NCBI GenBank assembly: GCA_039621445.1
Contig: CP154956.1
Location: 95,794,406-95,858,405 of the forward strand
Length of the DNA stretch: 64,000 nucleotides
Direction of reading: 5' to 3'
From: Euglena gracilis
Lineage: Eukaryota > Euglenida > Euglenophyceae > Euglenales
Below, piece after piece: positions 20,857-30,360 of the stretch. Made by a program: the position numbers and the translations under genes. Position 1 is the first letter of the stretch; every line of letters begins with the position of its first letter. The notes under the pieces were generated by a model that was given only the letters and a program-made list of their open reading frames with translations, made no database searches and was not told the origin of the DNA.

Positions 20857-21131
20857 GTACAGGAAATGAAAGCTCCTCGGCAATAAAGTCTTCCAAGAAA
20901 GGTTCCCCAAAGAGCTTATTTGGACAGAAAAAAGCTAAAAGTTGACAAAGATCAACGGGAAAATCCTTTTTAAGATCCCTCGTCTTTTTTGTTTCCTTGC
21001 AAAAAAAAACTTGACAGACAAAGCCCCCCAAAGGGAAAATCCATTTTGCAAAAATCAAAAAGCAGAAGACTCATAAACAACCATCCCCCCTGTCTGAATA
21101 TTTAGAAAATCATTTTTCAAAAAGAGAATCA

Positions 21132-21154
21132 CCCATCCATCCATCCATCCATCG
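21132..21154. repeat. (ATCC)n microsatellite
   Basis: Five to six CATC/ATCC units, also in copy 2 (42,283-42,303). Confidence 0.85.
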
Positions 21155-21225
21155 TTGCTTTTTTGCAATGTGTTTACAGGAAATAAGAATAGTTTTTATT
21201 GATACAGGGAGGGCTGTGCCCCGAC

Positions 21226-21461
21226 CAGGGATGTATTTTTAAATCTTGGACCCCCGGGGATGAGGAGGGAGGGGGTAGGGGTACGTCCACCGCGGGTGTA
21301 CCCTCAAGGGCTTTGAGACCACAAGAGGCAGGGTTTTGTGCATTTCTTGGTCTTTTTTTAACCCCAAAATTGATCCCAAGAAGTGGGTCCCTCAGACCCC
21401 CCTCCCCCCCTGAGGGGCACCCCCTGCGTGGGTGGGCCCCCCCAGTCTTAAATAATCCCTG
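21226..21461. mobile_element. hAT-like MITE with 8-bp TSD
   Basis: Ends CAGGGATGTATTTTTAAA and TTAAATAATCCCTG are inverted. Flanks are GCCCCGAC (21,218-21,225) and ACCCCGAC (21,462-21,469), 7 of 8 identical. Interior includes an imperfect palindrome GGGTACGTCCACCGCGGGTG followed by TACCC, and C runs. Confidence 0.75.
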
Positions 21462-21469
21462 ACCCCGAC

Positions 21470-22070
21470 AAAGAGAGTGCAATGTTTTTCTACCTTTTTA
21501 CTGAAAGGGTTTCAGGCCATTTTCTCATTTAAACACCAGCCAAACAGGTCACAATCAGTAATGTTGTGCAACATCAAACATCTGAGTGTTGTTTGAAAAA
21601 AAAGAAATGTCTCAAAGTCGTAGTAAAACCTCAATGAATCCGGATGGAATGGAAGAAATGCAGTGGTATAGAGACATGGACAAGGGCATAAGCCCACAAT
21701 TTGAAGCCTCTGTCCCAATTTGAAGTAATTCATCTTTGCAAAAAGAAAGAAAGTTGTTTGCACACTCCTGTGCCAACTGCATATTGCCGTGACACCAGCT
21801 GGCGTTTTTTCCTGGAAACAATTTGACGTTGTTGTGCCCTTGTTGTGGACACATGACGCTAACGGCACAAATCCTGGAACAGAAGAGCACAAATCCTGTA
21901 CAGTAGGAGGAACAACCGAACCCCCAAAAATGCATAGAATTTGATGCAGGCAGATTGATTTATATTATAATTATCTAATTTGATATATCAATCAAATGGA
22001 ACACATTGGTTCAAGGTCAGTTTTTTTTTTTTTGCGGCTCGGAGTCGTATTTTTTTTTTCGGAGTCCGTT
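21470..22070. other. Intron-like, no gene seen
   Basis: AT-rich; no supported coding. Confidence 0.4.
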
Positions 22071-22080
22071 TCACCCCAAG

Positions 22081-22274
22081 CTGTCGTCCTGCGGCGGGCT
22101 CAACCAGGAGGGCGGCGCCGCAGTGTGGACGCGGCCGGTCAAGGCGGAGGCGGTGGTGCTCGGCCACCTCGTCGACCACGCCGCGGGCGCGTACCAGACG
22201 TGGCTCACGCGCTGCCTGCAGGACGCGGCGCAGGTGCTGGCGACCGACGGCCAGGCCCCCCGGCCTGGGGCTGG
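22081..22274 (+). CDS. Candidate exon, HLVDHAAGAYQTWLTRC segment
   Basis: Acceptor TTCACCCCAAG ends at 22,080; donor CTGG|GTGTCC region at 22,275. The frame gives LSSCGGLNQEGGAAVWTRPV then KAEAVVLGHLVDHAAGAYQT and WLTRCLQDAAQVLATDGQAP. This reads as a folded helical domain. Copy 2 has Ser/Pro and His/Arg changes and several silent ones with no frameshift. One of the best coding islands. Family unknown. Confidence 0.62.
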
Positions 22275-22356
22275 GTGTCCGCCAAAGGATTCAGCTGATT
22301 TGGGTTGAGTTCGAAGTCGCGTTCGTATTCATGGAATGTGCTAGCTGCAGGTGGTA

Positions 22357-22753
22357 AAACCCCTCCCAAATAATATCCCCCGGGGTGTTATTTTCTTTGC
22401 CCCCCCTGAGGTGAGGGTATTATTTATTTGTTTATTTGGGGGATTATTTTTTTTCAAATTTTTCGAAAGTGCGAAAAGTCGAAAATCCATGACCCAAAAC
22501 GACACCCAAAAGCCCCCTTTTTGGTCATTTTTTTGCACTTTTTTCGCATTTTTGGAGGCCAGATGTCCACAAAAACCCATTTTTGGTCACGTGATGCCTT
22601 GAATTCTGTTTTTTTTCACCACATTTTTTTCTGGCGAAAAATCGAGGTCGGCAGCCCAAAATGGGGGGGGGTGTTGTTTTTTTTGTTTGAAGTCGGACCC
22701 CAAGGGGTATTATGGTGTTATTTGGGGGGGATATTATTTGGGGGGAGGGCTTA
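22357..22753. mobile_element. TIR element, AAATAATATCCCC family
   Basis: Left end ACCCCTCCCAAATAATATCC and right end GGATATTATTTGGGGGGAGG are inverted over about 20 bases. Interior is T-rich with GCGAAAAGTCGAAAATCC and CCATTTTTGGTCACGTGATG. Also in copy 2 (43,909-44,312). Target duplication not evident. Confidence 0.6.
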
Positions 22754-22759
22754 TCATAT

Positions 22760-23630
22760 GCATTCTATCTACGACCGTGACTGGCCATGTACTCTCAGCC
22801 CTCCCTATTGTTTAATGTTAGTTTACAGGTAAGTGATGCGGGCAGCACTCAGACGGGCGGGGGGGGGGGAGTAATGGACAGCGAGGATGGGATGGAGCGG
22901 GGGGCACCGTCAAAGTAATGAAACCACATGCTCATTCATCACTCAATGAATGAGTCACTCCGTGAGTTAGTGAGTAAACACCCCCATGAATTCTACCCCC
23001 AAAAAGAAGAAGAAGAAAACAGATAAAATCAGCAGAAAAAATCACAAAAATGAACAAGTGAATGGGATTGGTGCAGATAATATGTTGAATAGCGTCCATT
23101 CCAAATCTAAAATGCCAAATAAATGATTTTTATAGTTTTTTGAGGGTGTTTTTGCGTCGATTTTTTTTACTTTGGAAATTTCTCCCAAATAATTACCACC
23201 CTTGACACTTCGAGTGCCCAAATAACACACGAGAAGGTTTAATTGGGGATGAGTTTTCTTACCCACCCTCGCCTATTTGTATACAGTCAGGTTTTGGGAG
23301 GAGAGATCTTTTCAAAAATTCTCAGAATGTCCTTAAGATGAGATAAGATGAGATAAGGTCCAAAGTTTCGCCAGAGAATTCAATGTCGAAGCTGAGCGCC
23401 AATGAGTTTGCCAGGGTGCCCATATTGCGCCAGATGTAATGTGAAAGGTTTTCCCTGAGGTGGCCGACCTTGTAATGCGCCAGTTTCCGGGGGTGCCCCC
23501 CATTTGCCAGGCAACGGTCATGCCAAGTCCCTTTTAGAGCCACTTCCGGGAAACGAACAGGGTCCTACCGATTTGCGTTGAGAAAGTTTCTCAGCAGGGC
23601 GAAAGGAAGGGGGGGGGGCGGTCGGACCCC
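22760..23630. other. Non-coding, no gene seen
   Basis: Contains a G run at 22,858, ATGAATGAGTCACT repeats near 22,945, GATGAGATAAG repeats near 23,338 and AT-rich sequence. Nothing supported as a gene. Confidence 0.4.
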
Positions 23631-23635
23631 CCGGG

Positions 23636-24253
23636 ATGCCCCTCACCTACAGCTGTGGCGCCCTCTTTTTATCGAACCCTCCCTGGGGGGGTTCTGGACG
23701 AGTCTGTTGCTTAAGGGTTCCAGTACCCCGGGGGGGGGATACTGCAGCTAGTCCAAATTTGGCTCGCAGAAATCCCAGTCCAGTGACCCCTGGGGGGGGG
23801 GGTCTGCTAGCAGGGCTTGCTGTGGGGGACCAGCGCAAAGCGCCGAAAAAGAAATTGGACCCCTAAAATGGCCAAAAATGCCCATTTTTTGTCCATTTTT
23901 GGCATTTTTGGGACAAAGTCAGCAAAAAAAAAGGCATTAAAATCCTCACTTTCACCTCGGCGCAGCGGCGGAGGAAGACTGCCCAAGGTTCGACATAAGG
24001 TGTTCGAAGTTCAGGTGGGGAGGGTGTTTCCCGCCCATCTTCCAAGAGTCCGGACAAACCCACCTGCCAGGGGTCATACTAACCCTGGGGGGGGGGCAAA
24101 AAGATCAAATTATCCCAGAACTTCGCGCCGTATTTTTGACTCTTTTTTGCCCAAAAAGGGGCCAAAAATGGCATTTTTGGCCATCGGGGGAGGGGCAAAA
24201 AATTCCTGAAATTGGTCACTCAGACCATGCCACTACTTAGGTGAGGGGGTGTG
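23636..24253. mobile_element. Probable TIR element, CCCCTCACCTA ends
   Basis: Left CCCCTCACCTACAGCTGTGG and right CCACTACTTAGGTGAGGGGG are inverted. Interior has the hairpin motif CAGCGCAAAGCGCCG at 23,831 and CCAAAAATGCCCATTTTT runs. The right part resembles the 48,955-49,346 element. Borders are approximate. Confidence 0.5.
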
Positions 24254-24260
24254 CCGTGGG

Positions 24261-24451
24261 TGGTTGGATTGCGTTTGGTTGACCGGCCGCAGTCGGCCGC
24301 GGCCAACCAAGCTCAAAAATTTTTTACTCTGGTTGGAATTTGGCCGCGGCCAGCCGCAAATCCAACCATGGACGTTGCAGGCAATACAATGGCAGAATGA
24401 CTGGAACCACGGTCGGCCGCGGTCAGGCGCGGCCGAACATTAATCCAACCA
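24261..24451. mobile_element. Foldback-like element rich in CGGCCGCGG
   Basis: Ends TGGTTGGATT and AATCCAACCA are inverted. Inside, TTGGTTGACCGGCCGC is answered by GCGGCCAACCAA, and TTGGAATTTGGCCGCGGCC is nearly self-complementary. The segment could fold into several stems. It ends 14 bases before an exon acceptor. Conserved in copy 2 (45,833-46,023). Confidence 0.55.
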
Positions 24452-24465
24452 GAGATTTCCCTCAG

Positions 24466-24630
24466 AGTATTGGACGTGTGGTTGCAACGTACGTGCATAT
24501 TTGCGTAGAGGCCGATGTAACGACGTTCAGCGGGATAGGTTCAACATATTTTGTTGAATCCAATCCAGCAGGGACTGCCCCTGTATCGAACCCTGTCCCC
24601 AGGGATGCCGTATATGCGGCACGAACCCAG
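24466..24630 (+). CDS. Candidate exon, less GC-rich
   Basis: Acceptor TTCCCTCAG ends at 24,465; donor AACCCAG|GTGAGA is a strong consensus. The 165-bp frame is open and in phase 0 at both ends: SIGRVVATYVHICVEADVTT, then FSGIGSTYFVESNPAGTAPV and SNPVPRDAVYAARTQ. Codon third positions are less GC-rich than in neighbouring exons, so it may belong to a different gene. Copy 2 has Glu/Lys and Arg/Gln changes. Confidence 0.58.
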
Positions 24631-24814
24631 GTGAGAGTTTGGGGATTGGTGTAGAATAGGAACCTGTCTGGTACAGGTTAGGTACAGGTTGCAATTTTTG
24701 GGCGTTTTTGCTACAGTTTTCCAGCCATTTCGGTGAGATGTTGACTCAAATCTTCTTCGGGCAATTTACGCCGCCTAGGTATGAAGGGCGAGCCCCCTCC
24801 CATCCCCCCCAGGG

Positions 24815-24858
24815 TTGGCGACACATCGGTCACACGTTGGTCACACGTTGGTCACACA
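24815..24858. repeat. GGTCACACGTT 12-bp repeats before exon
   Basis: Three or four near-identical units of TTGGTCACACG directly upstream of, and including, the acceptor of the next exon. Confidence 0.7.
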
Positions 24859-24859
24859 G

Positions 24860-25058
24860 CACGGGTGGTCGGGGCCTGCCCCCGAGGCCCTGGCGGCGGC
24901 GCGGCACGCGCTGCGGTGTGCGCCGCTGCTCGACCCAGCGCAGCCCGCGCCCCCTGCCGATGCCCTGGGGCTCGGCCGGGCGCTGCGTCACGCCCACGAG
25001 GCGATGTGCGCAGAGATCGCCTTCCGGCGCCGGCAGGGGAAGCCCAGGGGACCCCCCA
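24860..25058 (+). CDS. Candidate exon, Ala/Leu-rich helical segment
   Basis: Acceptor GTCACACAG ends at 24,859; donor CCCCCA|GTGTGT. The frame gives GPAPEALAAARHALRCAPLL, then DPAQPAPPADALGLGRALRH and AHEAMCAEIAFRRRQGKP. Two predicted helices separated by a Pro-rich loop. Identical length and peptide in copy 2. Confidence 0.6.
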
Positions 25059-25149
25059 GTGTGTGAATGTCTGTGTGGGCATGTGTGCATATCTGGGATG
25101 TGGGTCGAGTATGACCCCAGCCGAAGGGGATTTGTTGTATTTTCTGACA

Positions 25150-25325
25150 AACACCGAAAAAAAATTAACCCAAAATAGCCCCCCCCCCCCCCTGAAAGTC
25201 CTCGGTCACTGGCCGACTACCCAATTAACAATTAACAATTTACAACTGCTCCCGTGTTGGCGGGCCAACTGTTAATGGTCTGCAATGACCGCACGCAAGC
25301 GATGCAAAAAAGGCATGCTGCGCCG
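25150..25325. other. Intron-like DNA
   Basis: Includes a C run at 25,182 and AATTAACAATTAACAATT repeats. No gene. Confidence 0.4.
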
Positions 25326-25352
25326 ACACACACACACACGCGCGCGCGCGCG

Positions 25353-25420
<68 letters not shown>
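25326..25420. repeat. (CA)n(CG)n(CA)n microsatellite
   Basis: CA units, a CGCGCG core, then about 30 CA units. Longer in copy 2 (46,923-47,044). Confidence 0.95.
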
Positions 25421-25423
<3 letters not shown>

Positions 25424-25754
25424 GTCAACCCTCAAAAAAAATATTCTTTTGTGTTCGAGGAGATAATATTCCCTGATGGGAACAACTCTATTTCAAGGAT
25501 TTTTTTGAAGGATGAGAATGGGCATTTGGGGGGGGGCCCGATTGAAGGTTTGAGGTATGTTTATGTGCCAGTTTTTGTCCAAGTTAGGAATTCAGAATTT
25601 GAATTTTTGAAATATAAATTGAATTAGTTCGAGTTAATTCAATTTTGAATTTGTAATTAGGAGTTGGGAATTTGGAAATTGGAAAAGAAATATGTGGGTT
25701 GCGCCCATATAAAAAATATAAAAAATATACCACATTAAAAAAATATGTGGGTTG

Positions 25755-25946
25755 GGGCCCCTGCCGCTGCACGGCCGGTTCCCCCTTGGGACGCTGTTGC
25801 TGGCACTGCAGTGGGGGCGCGAGGCGCTGGGCGCCGAGCGGCAGTTCCTGCTGGCCGCCGCGCAACGTGTGGAGGACTGGCGGCGGGAGGCCAGGGCCAA
25901 CCCGGCACAGCTGGCGTGGTGGGCGCTAGCGACTACCACGCAAGAG
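25755..25946 (+). CDS. Candidate exon, Trp/Ala/Arg-rich helix
   Basis: The frame GPLPLHGRFPLGTLLLALQ continues through WGREALGAERQFLLAAAQRV, then EDWRREARANPAQLAWWALA. CACTGCAG at 25,811 is an alternative acceptor. Strong helix with regular Leu, Trp and Arg. The 192 bp are the same length in copy 2 with no amino-acid change seen; downstream DNA differs. Confidence 0.6.
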
Positions 25947-26043
25947 GAGAGAAAAAGAGAAAAACGTTTCTTACAGCTTCATTTTGCCCAGAGGGGATTG
26001 TCTGCCCCGCAACCAGGCTTCTTTTTCGCTTGGCAGACGCGCG

Positions 26044-26250
26044 GAGATTCAGCGCCGAGCCCCGGGGGGGGGGGGTCCCGCGCTATGGGGTTTGGTTGGT
26101 CGGCGGAGACGAAAATTTACAGACCAAACCCCTGGAAATTTTTGGGAGATTCAGCGCCGAGGCCGGGGGGGGGGGGGAGGTCCCGCGCTATGGGGTTTGG
26201 TTGGACGGCGGAGACGAAAATTTACAGACCAAAACCCTGGAAATTTTTGA
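26044..26250. repeat. 102-bp tandem duplication, copy 1 only
   Basis: Two consecutive units starting GAGATTCAGCGCCGAG and containing GGTCCCGCGCTATGGGG and GGCGGAGACGAAAATTTAC. Copy 2 has a single unit (47,710-47,812). Confidence 0.85.
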
Positions 26251-26449
26251 ATTTGAAGGCGTGGCAAGAATGTGGGAGAAATGGTTCATCCATCTGAAAC
26301 CATCCTGAAAAAACATCGGCCCAAAACCAGCCCTGTCATTTTCCAGAAAATTACTTCAGCCGACCAGCCAGGGGTCACCGCCAGCCCAAGGAAGGGAAGG
26401 GAGGGGGCTGAGCAGCCTGGACTGGCTCGGCCCTGTGGGGGATGGTGGC

Positions 26450-26747
26450 GGTGCAGGGGGTGATGGAGTCGGCGGCAGTGCAGCAGTCCCGGAGGTCGGA
26501 CCTCCACACAAAGCACCTCCATGTCACTGAATGACTGGGACATGCCGAAGCAGAACGTTTTCTGTGTCGTGTTGCCTGTTCATCTTGTTGTGTGTGGCGG
26601 TGCAGGGCCTGATGGAGTATGCGACAGTGCAGCAGTCCCGGAGGTCGGACCTCCACACAAAGCACCTCCATGTCACTGAATGACTGGGACATGCCGAAGC
26701 AGAACGTTTTCTGTGTCGTGTTGCCTGTTCATCTTGTTGTGTGTTTG
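26450..26747 (+). repeat. 149-bp tandem duplication carrying an exon-like peptide
   Basis: Two units, each starting GGTGCAGG and reading MESAAVQQSRRSDLHTKHL (first) or MEYATVQQSRRSDLHTKHL (second), followed by HVTE and a stop; each begins at a possible acceptor GGCGGTGCAG. Copy 2 has one unit (stop at 48,091-48,093). Related to 3,351-3,422. May be a duplicated terminal exon or a repeat. Confidence 0.7.
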
Positions 26748-26862
26748 TAGAGTGCAGGTGTGTCACGTGCAGCCCCAGAATAATTTTTTATGCATATCTT
26801 CGGTGCTCATTTGGGTGTGCATTGCGTGCCCAGACAAATGTGCACGCGCACGCGTGTGTGTG

Positions 26863-27079
26863 CAGTTGTGTGTGTGTGTGGGTGGGTGGGTGGGTGGATG
26901 GGTGGGTGGGTGTTGATGGGTGCGCGTGTGGGCGTTGATGGGTGTGCGCACGTGCGCACGCTTATGTGTGTCTTGTGTGTTGAATGTGTGTGTGGATGAG
27001 TGTTGAGGGTGTGGTGGTGGTGGTGGTGGTGGTGGTGGTGGTGGTGGTGGTGGTGGTGGTGGTGGTGGTGGTGGTGGTT
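26863..27079. repeat. (GT)n/(GGGT)n/(GGT)n compound microsatellite
   Basis: GTGTGT, GGTGGGTG and a (TGG) array of about 23 units. Copy 2 has about 11 TGG units (48,434-48,465) and more GGGT. Confidence 0.95.
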
Positions 27080-27169
27080 TTTATTATTGTGTGTGTGTGT
27101 TGGGTGTGTGATGTGTGTGTTTGCTTTGGGGTGGCCCCCCAGACCATCAGTGCCCCCCCCCCCCCCCGG

Positions 27170-27331
27170 GAGGAGCCCTGCCCGCAAACCGCCACCAGCG
27201 AGCTGCAGGCCGCTCAGGAGCGGCTGGAGGACGAGACGGTGCGCCTGCGGCTGGCGGAGCAGAAGGGCGCGGCGGACGACGCGCTGCGGGCCGCGGTGGA
27301 CGCGCCCAGGCCCCCCCCAACGCTGGAGCAG
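27170..27331 (+). CDS. Candidate exon, coiled-coil segment
   Basis: Frame EEPCPQTATSELQAAQERLE continues DETVRLRLAEQKGAADDALR and AAVDAPRPPPTLEQ. Heptad-like Leu/Ala spacing suggests a coiled coil like that at 19,032. Acceptor options are CCCCCCAG (27,141) or GCCACCAG (27,198). No clear donor. Copy 2 is identical in this part. Confidence 0.55.
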
Positions 27332-27487
27332 TTGGGCTCTTTTTTGAAACGACCAAATTGAATATGAATCTGTGTATGGCGAGGACACGCCCCGTTGTAC
27401 TAATCCCCAAAGAGTTTGGGGTGGCCGAGGGTGCAAGTGAGGCTGAGTGTGTGCACGAGAACAGGATGAGCACACACACGTGCGCGC

Positions 27488-27500
27488 NNNNNNNNNNNNN
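27488..27500. other. Assembly gap (13 N)
   Basis: Thirteen unknown bases. The gap is the exact junction between the two ~21 kb copies: its left side is the right end of copy 1 and its right side is the left end of copy 2. Confidence 0.99.
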
Positions 27501-27571
27501 GCGTCCGTGGGGATGGGCGTGGTGACGGTCTTCCGCAAGGAAGGTTGGCGCCTCGGGGGGGGGGGGGGGGG

Positions 27572-27644
27572 CGGCGATCCCCGGCGGCTGAACAGCAGCG
27601 GGAGGACCGGCTCAAGATGAAGCTGGAGCTGCAGAAGCCCCTCG
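27572..27644 (+). CDS. Candidate exon, charged helix (copy 2)
   Basis: Counterpart of 6,663-6,735, same length and reading frame; one Pro/Arg difference near the start. Confidence 0.42.
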
Positions 27645-27917
27645 GTGTGCCTGAGGCAGAAGAGAGCTGAAGGTTGGACCCCGGTGAGGCGGGGGGTGGG
27701 AGTCCGCCAGACCCTCTCCCCTCCCCCAGGGGGGTGTGGGGTTGGGGTCTCGCGCAATCCCACATAATTCCACATAATTATGAAGTGTTTTATCGGGCCT
27801 CGCAGGTTTTTTTTGTAACTTTGGACTTTTCCCCACCATGGATGCTGTTTTCCCACTTTTTCCTGACCCAATCATCGATATTTGTGATTTCTCCAATGTC
27901 TCTGTTAAAATCTTGTC

Positions 27918-27992
27918 CAGGCATCTTTTTAAGTCAGCAGACCCCCGGGGGGGGGGGGTCCGGGGCCGGACCCGGTCTTAAAAAGCAGCCTG
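27918..27992. mobile_element. 75-bp hAT-like MITE, only in copy 2
   Basis: Ends CAGGCATCTTTTTAAG and CTTAAAAAGCAGCCTG are inverted (14 of 16). It is flanked by ATCTTGTC on both sides (27,910-27,917 and 27,993-28,000). Copy 1 shows the empty site AAAATCTTGTCTTAG with a single ATCTTGTC at about 6,992. This is a clean insertion with a perfect 8-bp duplication. Confidence 0.85.
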
Positions 27993-28655
27993 ATCTTGTC
28001 TTAGTTTTGTTTGGCTCGTTTCATTGCCACAAGTTGTTCTTCATTCAAGCAGGATGGATCTGCAGCCATTTGTGTTCGTGAGGCTTTTTTACCATTCAGC
28101 AAAAATAGGAAGAATGGGATACAACACAGACGTTTTTGGAGTAAGTGCAAATATTTTTGGGGCTAAGTGCAAAAAATTTTGCCAGCTCTGGACAAATGCA
28201 TTTGAACCCTCTCGGCAAAAATGAAGATGCTTTTGGCAAATTTTGAAGCTACCTGTGGGCAAGTTTTCGATCTTAAAGCAGAGATCCAATATCCGTTTTT
28301 TTTTTTGCATAATCCACATATTCTTGTTCGAGACCAATTTGCTTTTTTCGGCTCATTTTGGAGCTTTTTTGTGTCATTCTGGGCTAATTTTGTTCACGAT
28401 GGATGAATGGGGCGATTTTTTGGGGGCTATTCTGGGCAGCTTGGGCCGTTTTGGGGCATTTTGGTCCAACATTTTCGCCTCAAATTGCACGTTTGCAATT
28501 TTGCATGGATGCTACAGTTGGGGAGGGGGTTGCTGTTTTTGTGAGAGTGGAATTGACCCCCTCCCTGCGGAACTTGGTAAAAATGCATTGCACCTGAGTC
28601 ACAGCGGAAAGACAAAACCCCTGCAAGGCGCCTGGAGAGGGTAGACCCAATTGTA

Positions 28656-28991
28656 CCCCCCCCCTTTGTGAAAGCACCACCCTTGTCTAAGCTCCCCCCC
28701 CCCCCGGTTCTTACCCATCTTTTTAAAGGTCATCGTCACGGGGAGGTTTATTTTGTGTGCATTAAGGGAAAGTTCTCAAAAAGTTCGAAATTTCTGCAAT
28801 TTCTGAGACCTGATTTGGTGAGGTATTGTTGATTTCTGCATCCAAATGTGTGTAAGTTCAACAGTGGACCTCCAAAATAAGGGGAATTTTTCCTTTTCGG
28901 CGCGAAGCGCTGGATTTTTTTTTTTGCAGTCAAATCCCCCCCCCCCCGGTTCTTACCCATCTTTTCCGGTGTTTGGACAGGGGGGGGGGAG
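28656..28991. mobile_element. 336-bp insertion, only in copy 2
   Basis: Starts with a C run and TTTGTGAAAGCACC; ends GGTGTTTGGACAGGGGGGGG. Flanked by GTA on both sides (28,653-28,655, 28,992-28,994); copy 1 has one GTA in ATTGTACCTTACG. Inside, CCCGGTTCTTACCCATCTTT occurs twice, and the hairpin motif CGGCGCGAAGCGCTGG is at 28,898. Probably related to the TATGTCCAACGAC family. Confidence 0.8.
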
Positions 28992-29132
28992 GTACCTTAC
29001 GACGTTGTGGGGCTGGGTTGGAAACAGCAACAGGGTGCGGGCCGCCTGTGTCAGTCGGGGCCAGGACACCGCAATGAGCCCCATGCGGACCGGGCGGGTC
29101 TTTATTTCACTCCCGTCGCCCGCTCCCGGCAG

Positions 29133-29254
29133 CCAAGTTCCTGGCGAAGCGGCCCCCGAGCCAGCTGCCCGAGAACGAAGAGCAGCGCCGGCGCCGGCGG
29201 AAGGAGCGCTTCGAGAAGCCCGCGAGCAGAGCGGCGGGGGCCGGCCATCCGCAG
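29133..29254 (+). CDS. Candidate exon, basic EEQRRRR segment (copy 2)
   Basis: Counterpart of 7,811-7,932, same length. A GT to GC difference near 29,231 changes one residue and removes a possible donor. Confidence 0.48.
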
Positions 29255-29795
29255 GGGTTTTTATCGTTGTCAGCTTGGTGCGGGTTGGCGCAATGAGTTC
29301 CAAGTCACAAGAACAATAATTCTGGTTTTATTGGCCTTAACCCCGACCGTCATGTTTTTGTTAACCTAAATTTTTGTGTAAAAGCCACAAGCTCGTTATT
29401 TTTATGCTGATATTTTTACACATATAATCAATTCGAAACCCATCAATGTGTTTATTCCTCGAAACCTGTCGACAAAAAAATGCTTCAGAAAGAGTTTAAT
29501 GCCGTGGATAAATTTCCATTGACACATACAAAAGGTCAGGTTGTAAGGTGCTGTCTGTTCTTCTTCATTTCCAAAGGGTGGATCTCTTGACGGCTGGCAG
29601 TGCGGATTATCCTCATTTGTGGTCCATCTCAGTATACTCCGTTGACAAGTTGTCAATCACATGATACCAGCTGGGCCATGCAGCAAATAAAATAGGTGAA
29701 ATTCGCCGCACCAGATAAATTTTTCTCAATTGTTTCCTCACAAATTCACCTGAATATTCCTGAATAAAACGTTTACATTGAAACGGAACAAATAT

Positions 29796-29818
29796 CTGTG
29801 TGTATGTGTGTATGTATG

Positions 29819-29859
<41 letters not shown>

Positions 29860-29924
29860 ATGGATGTATGGATGGATGGATGGATGGATGGATGGATGGA
29901 TGGATGTGTGCATGTAAGTATGTA
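29796..29924. repeat. TATG/TG/GGAT microsatellite (copy 2)
   Basis: Counterpart of 8,460-8,582 with more GGAT units. Confidence 0.9.
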
Positions 29925-30109
29925 TAAATTTGCTTCCTTTTAATAATCAAGAATGTTAAAAAAAAACTTTGTCAAAACTGTGTATCTCCCCCCTCTGACT
30001 CAGTTCCAACAAACCTTTTAATGGTTTTAGGGAGGCTTGCGGTGTGTTTGGTTTTTACGATGACTGTGCCCCGTGTTTCGCCAACAGGCAGCATGTTTTC
30101 GGACTCCCG

Positions 30110-30240
30110 CAATCTTTTTTGTTTTTTTTTGTTAGTTTTTTTTTTTTTTTTTGTTTTTTTTTTTTTTCGTTTTTTTTGCGGTGGGTTTGGTTTTACGATG
30201 ACTGTGCCCCGTGTTTCGCCAACAGGCAGCATGTTTTCGT
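30110..30240. repeat. Poly-T block with duplicated acceptor region
   Basis: Long T tracts with G and C interruptions, followed by a second copy of TTTTACGATGACTGTGCCCC and GTTTCGCCAACAGGCAGCAT also present at 30,053-30,105. Copy 1 has one copy only. Confidence 0.8.
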
Positions 30241-30360
30241 GCCGCCCTGGGCCCACCGGAGCCCCCTCAGGCCATCCGCCCCCTCTCCCCCAGCGCGTCG
30301 CCCCCGCCAACCCCCACAACCAGGGGCTCGGCCCAACCCACCCGCCCAAAGGCAGCACAG
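30241..30360 (+). CDS. Candidate exon, Pro/Ser-rich (copy 2)
   Basis: Counterpart of 8,805-8,924, same frame. A GT at the right end of copy 1 is GC here, so that site is not a conserved donor. Confidence 0.32.

Noticed and set aside
26807-27871. 354-residue minus-strand open frame
   Set aside because: Crosses the N gap and the TGG array; poly-His/Thr content.
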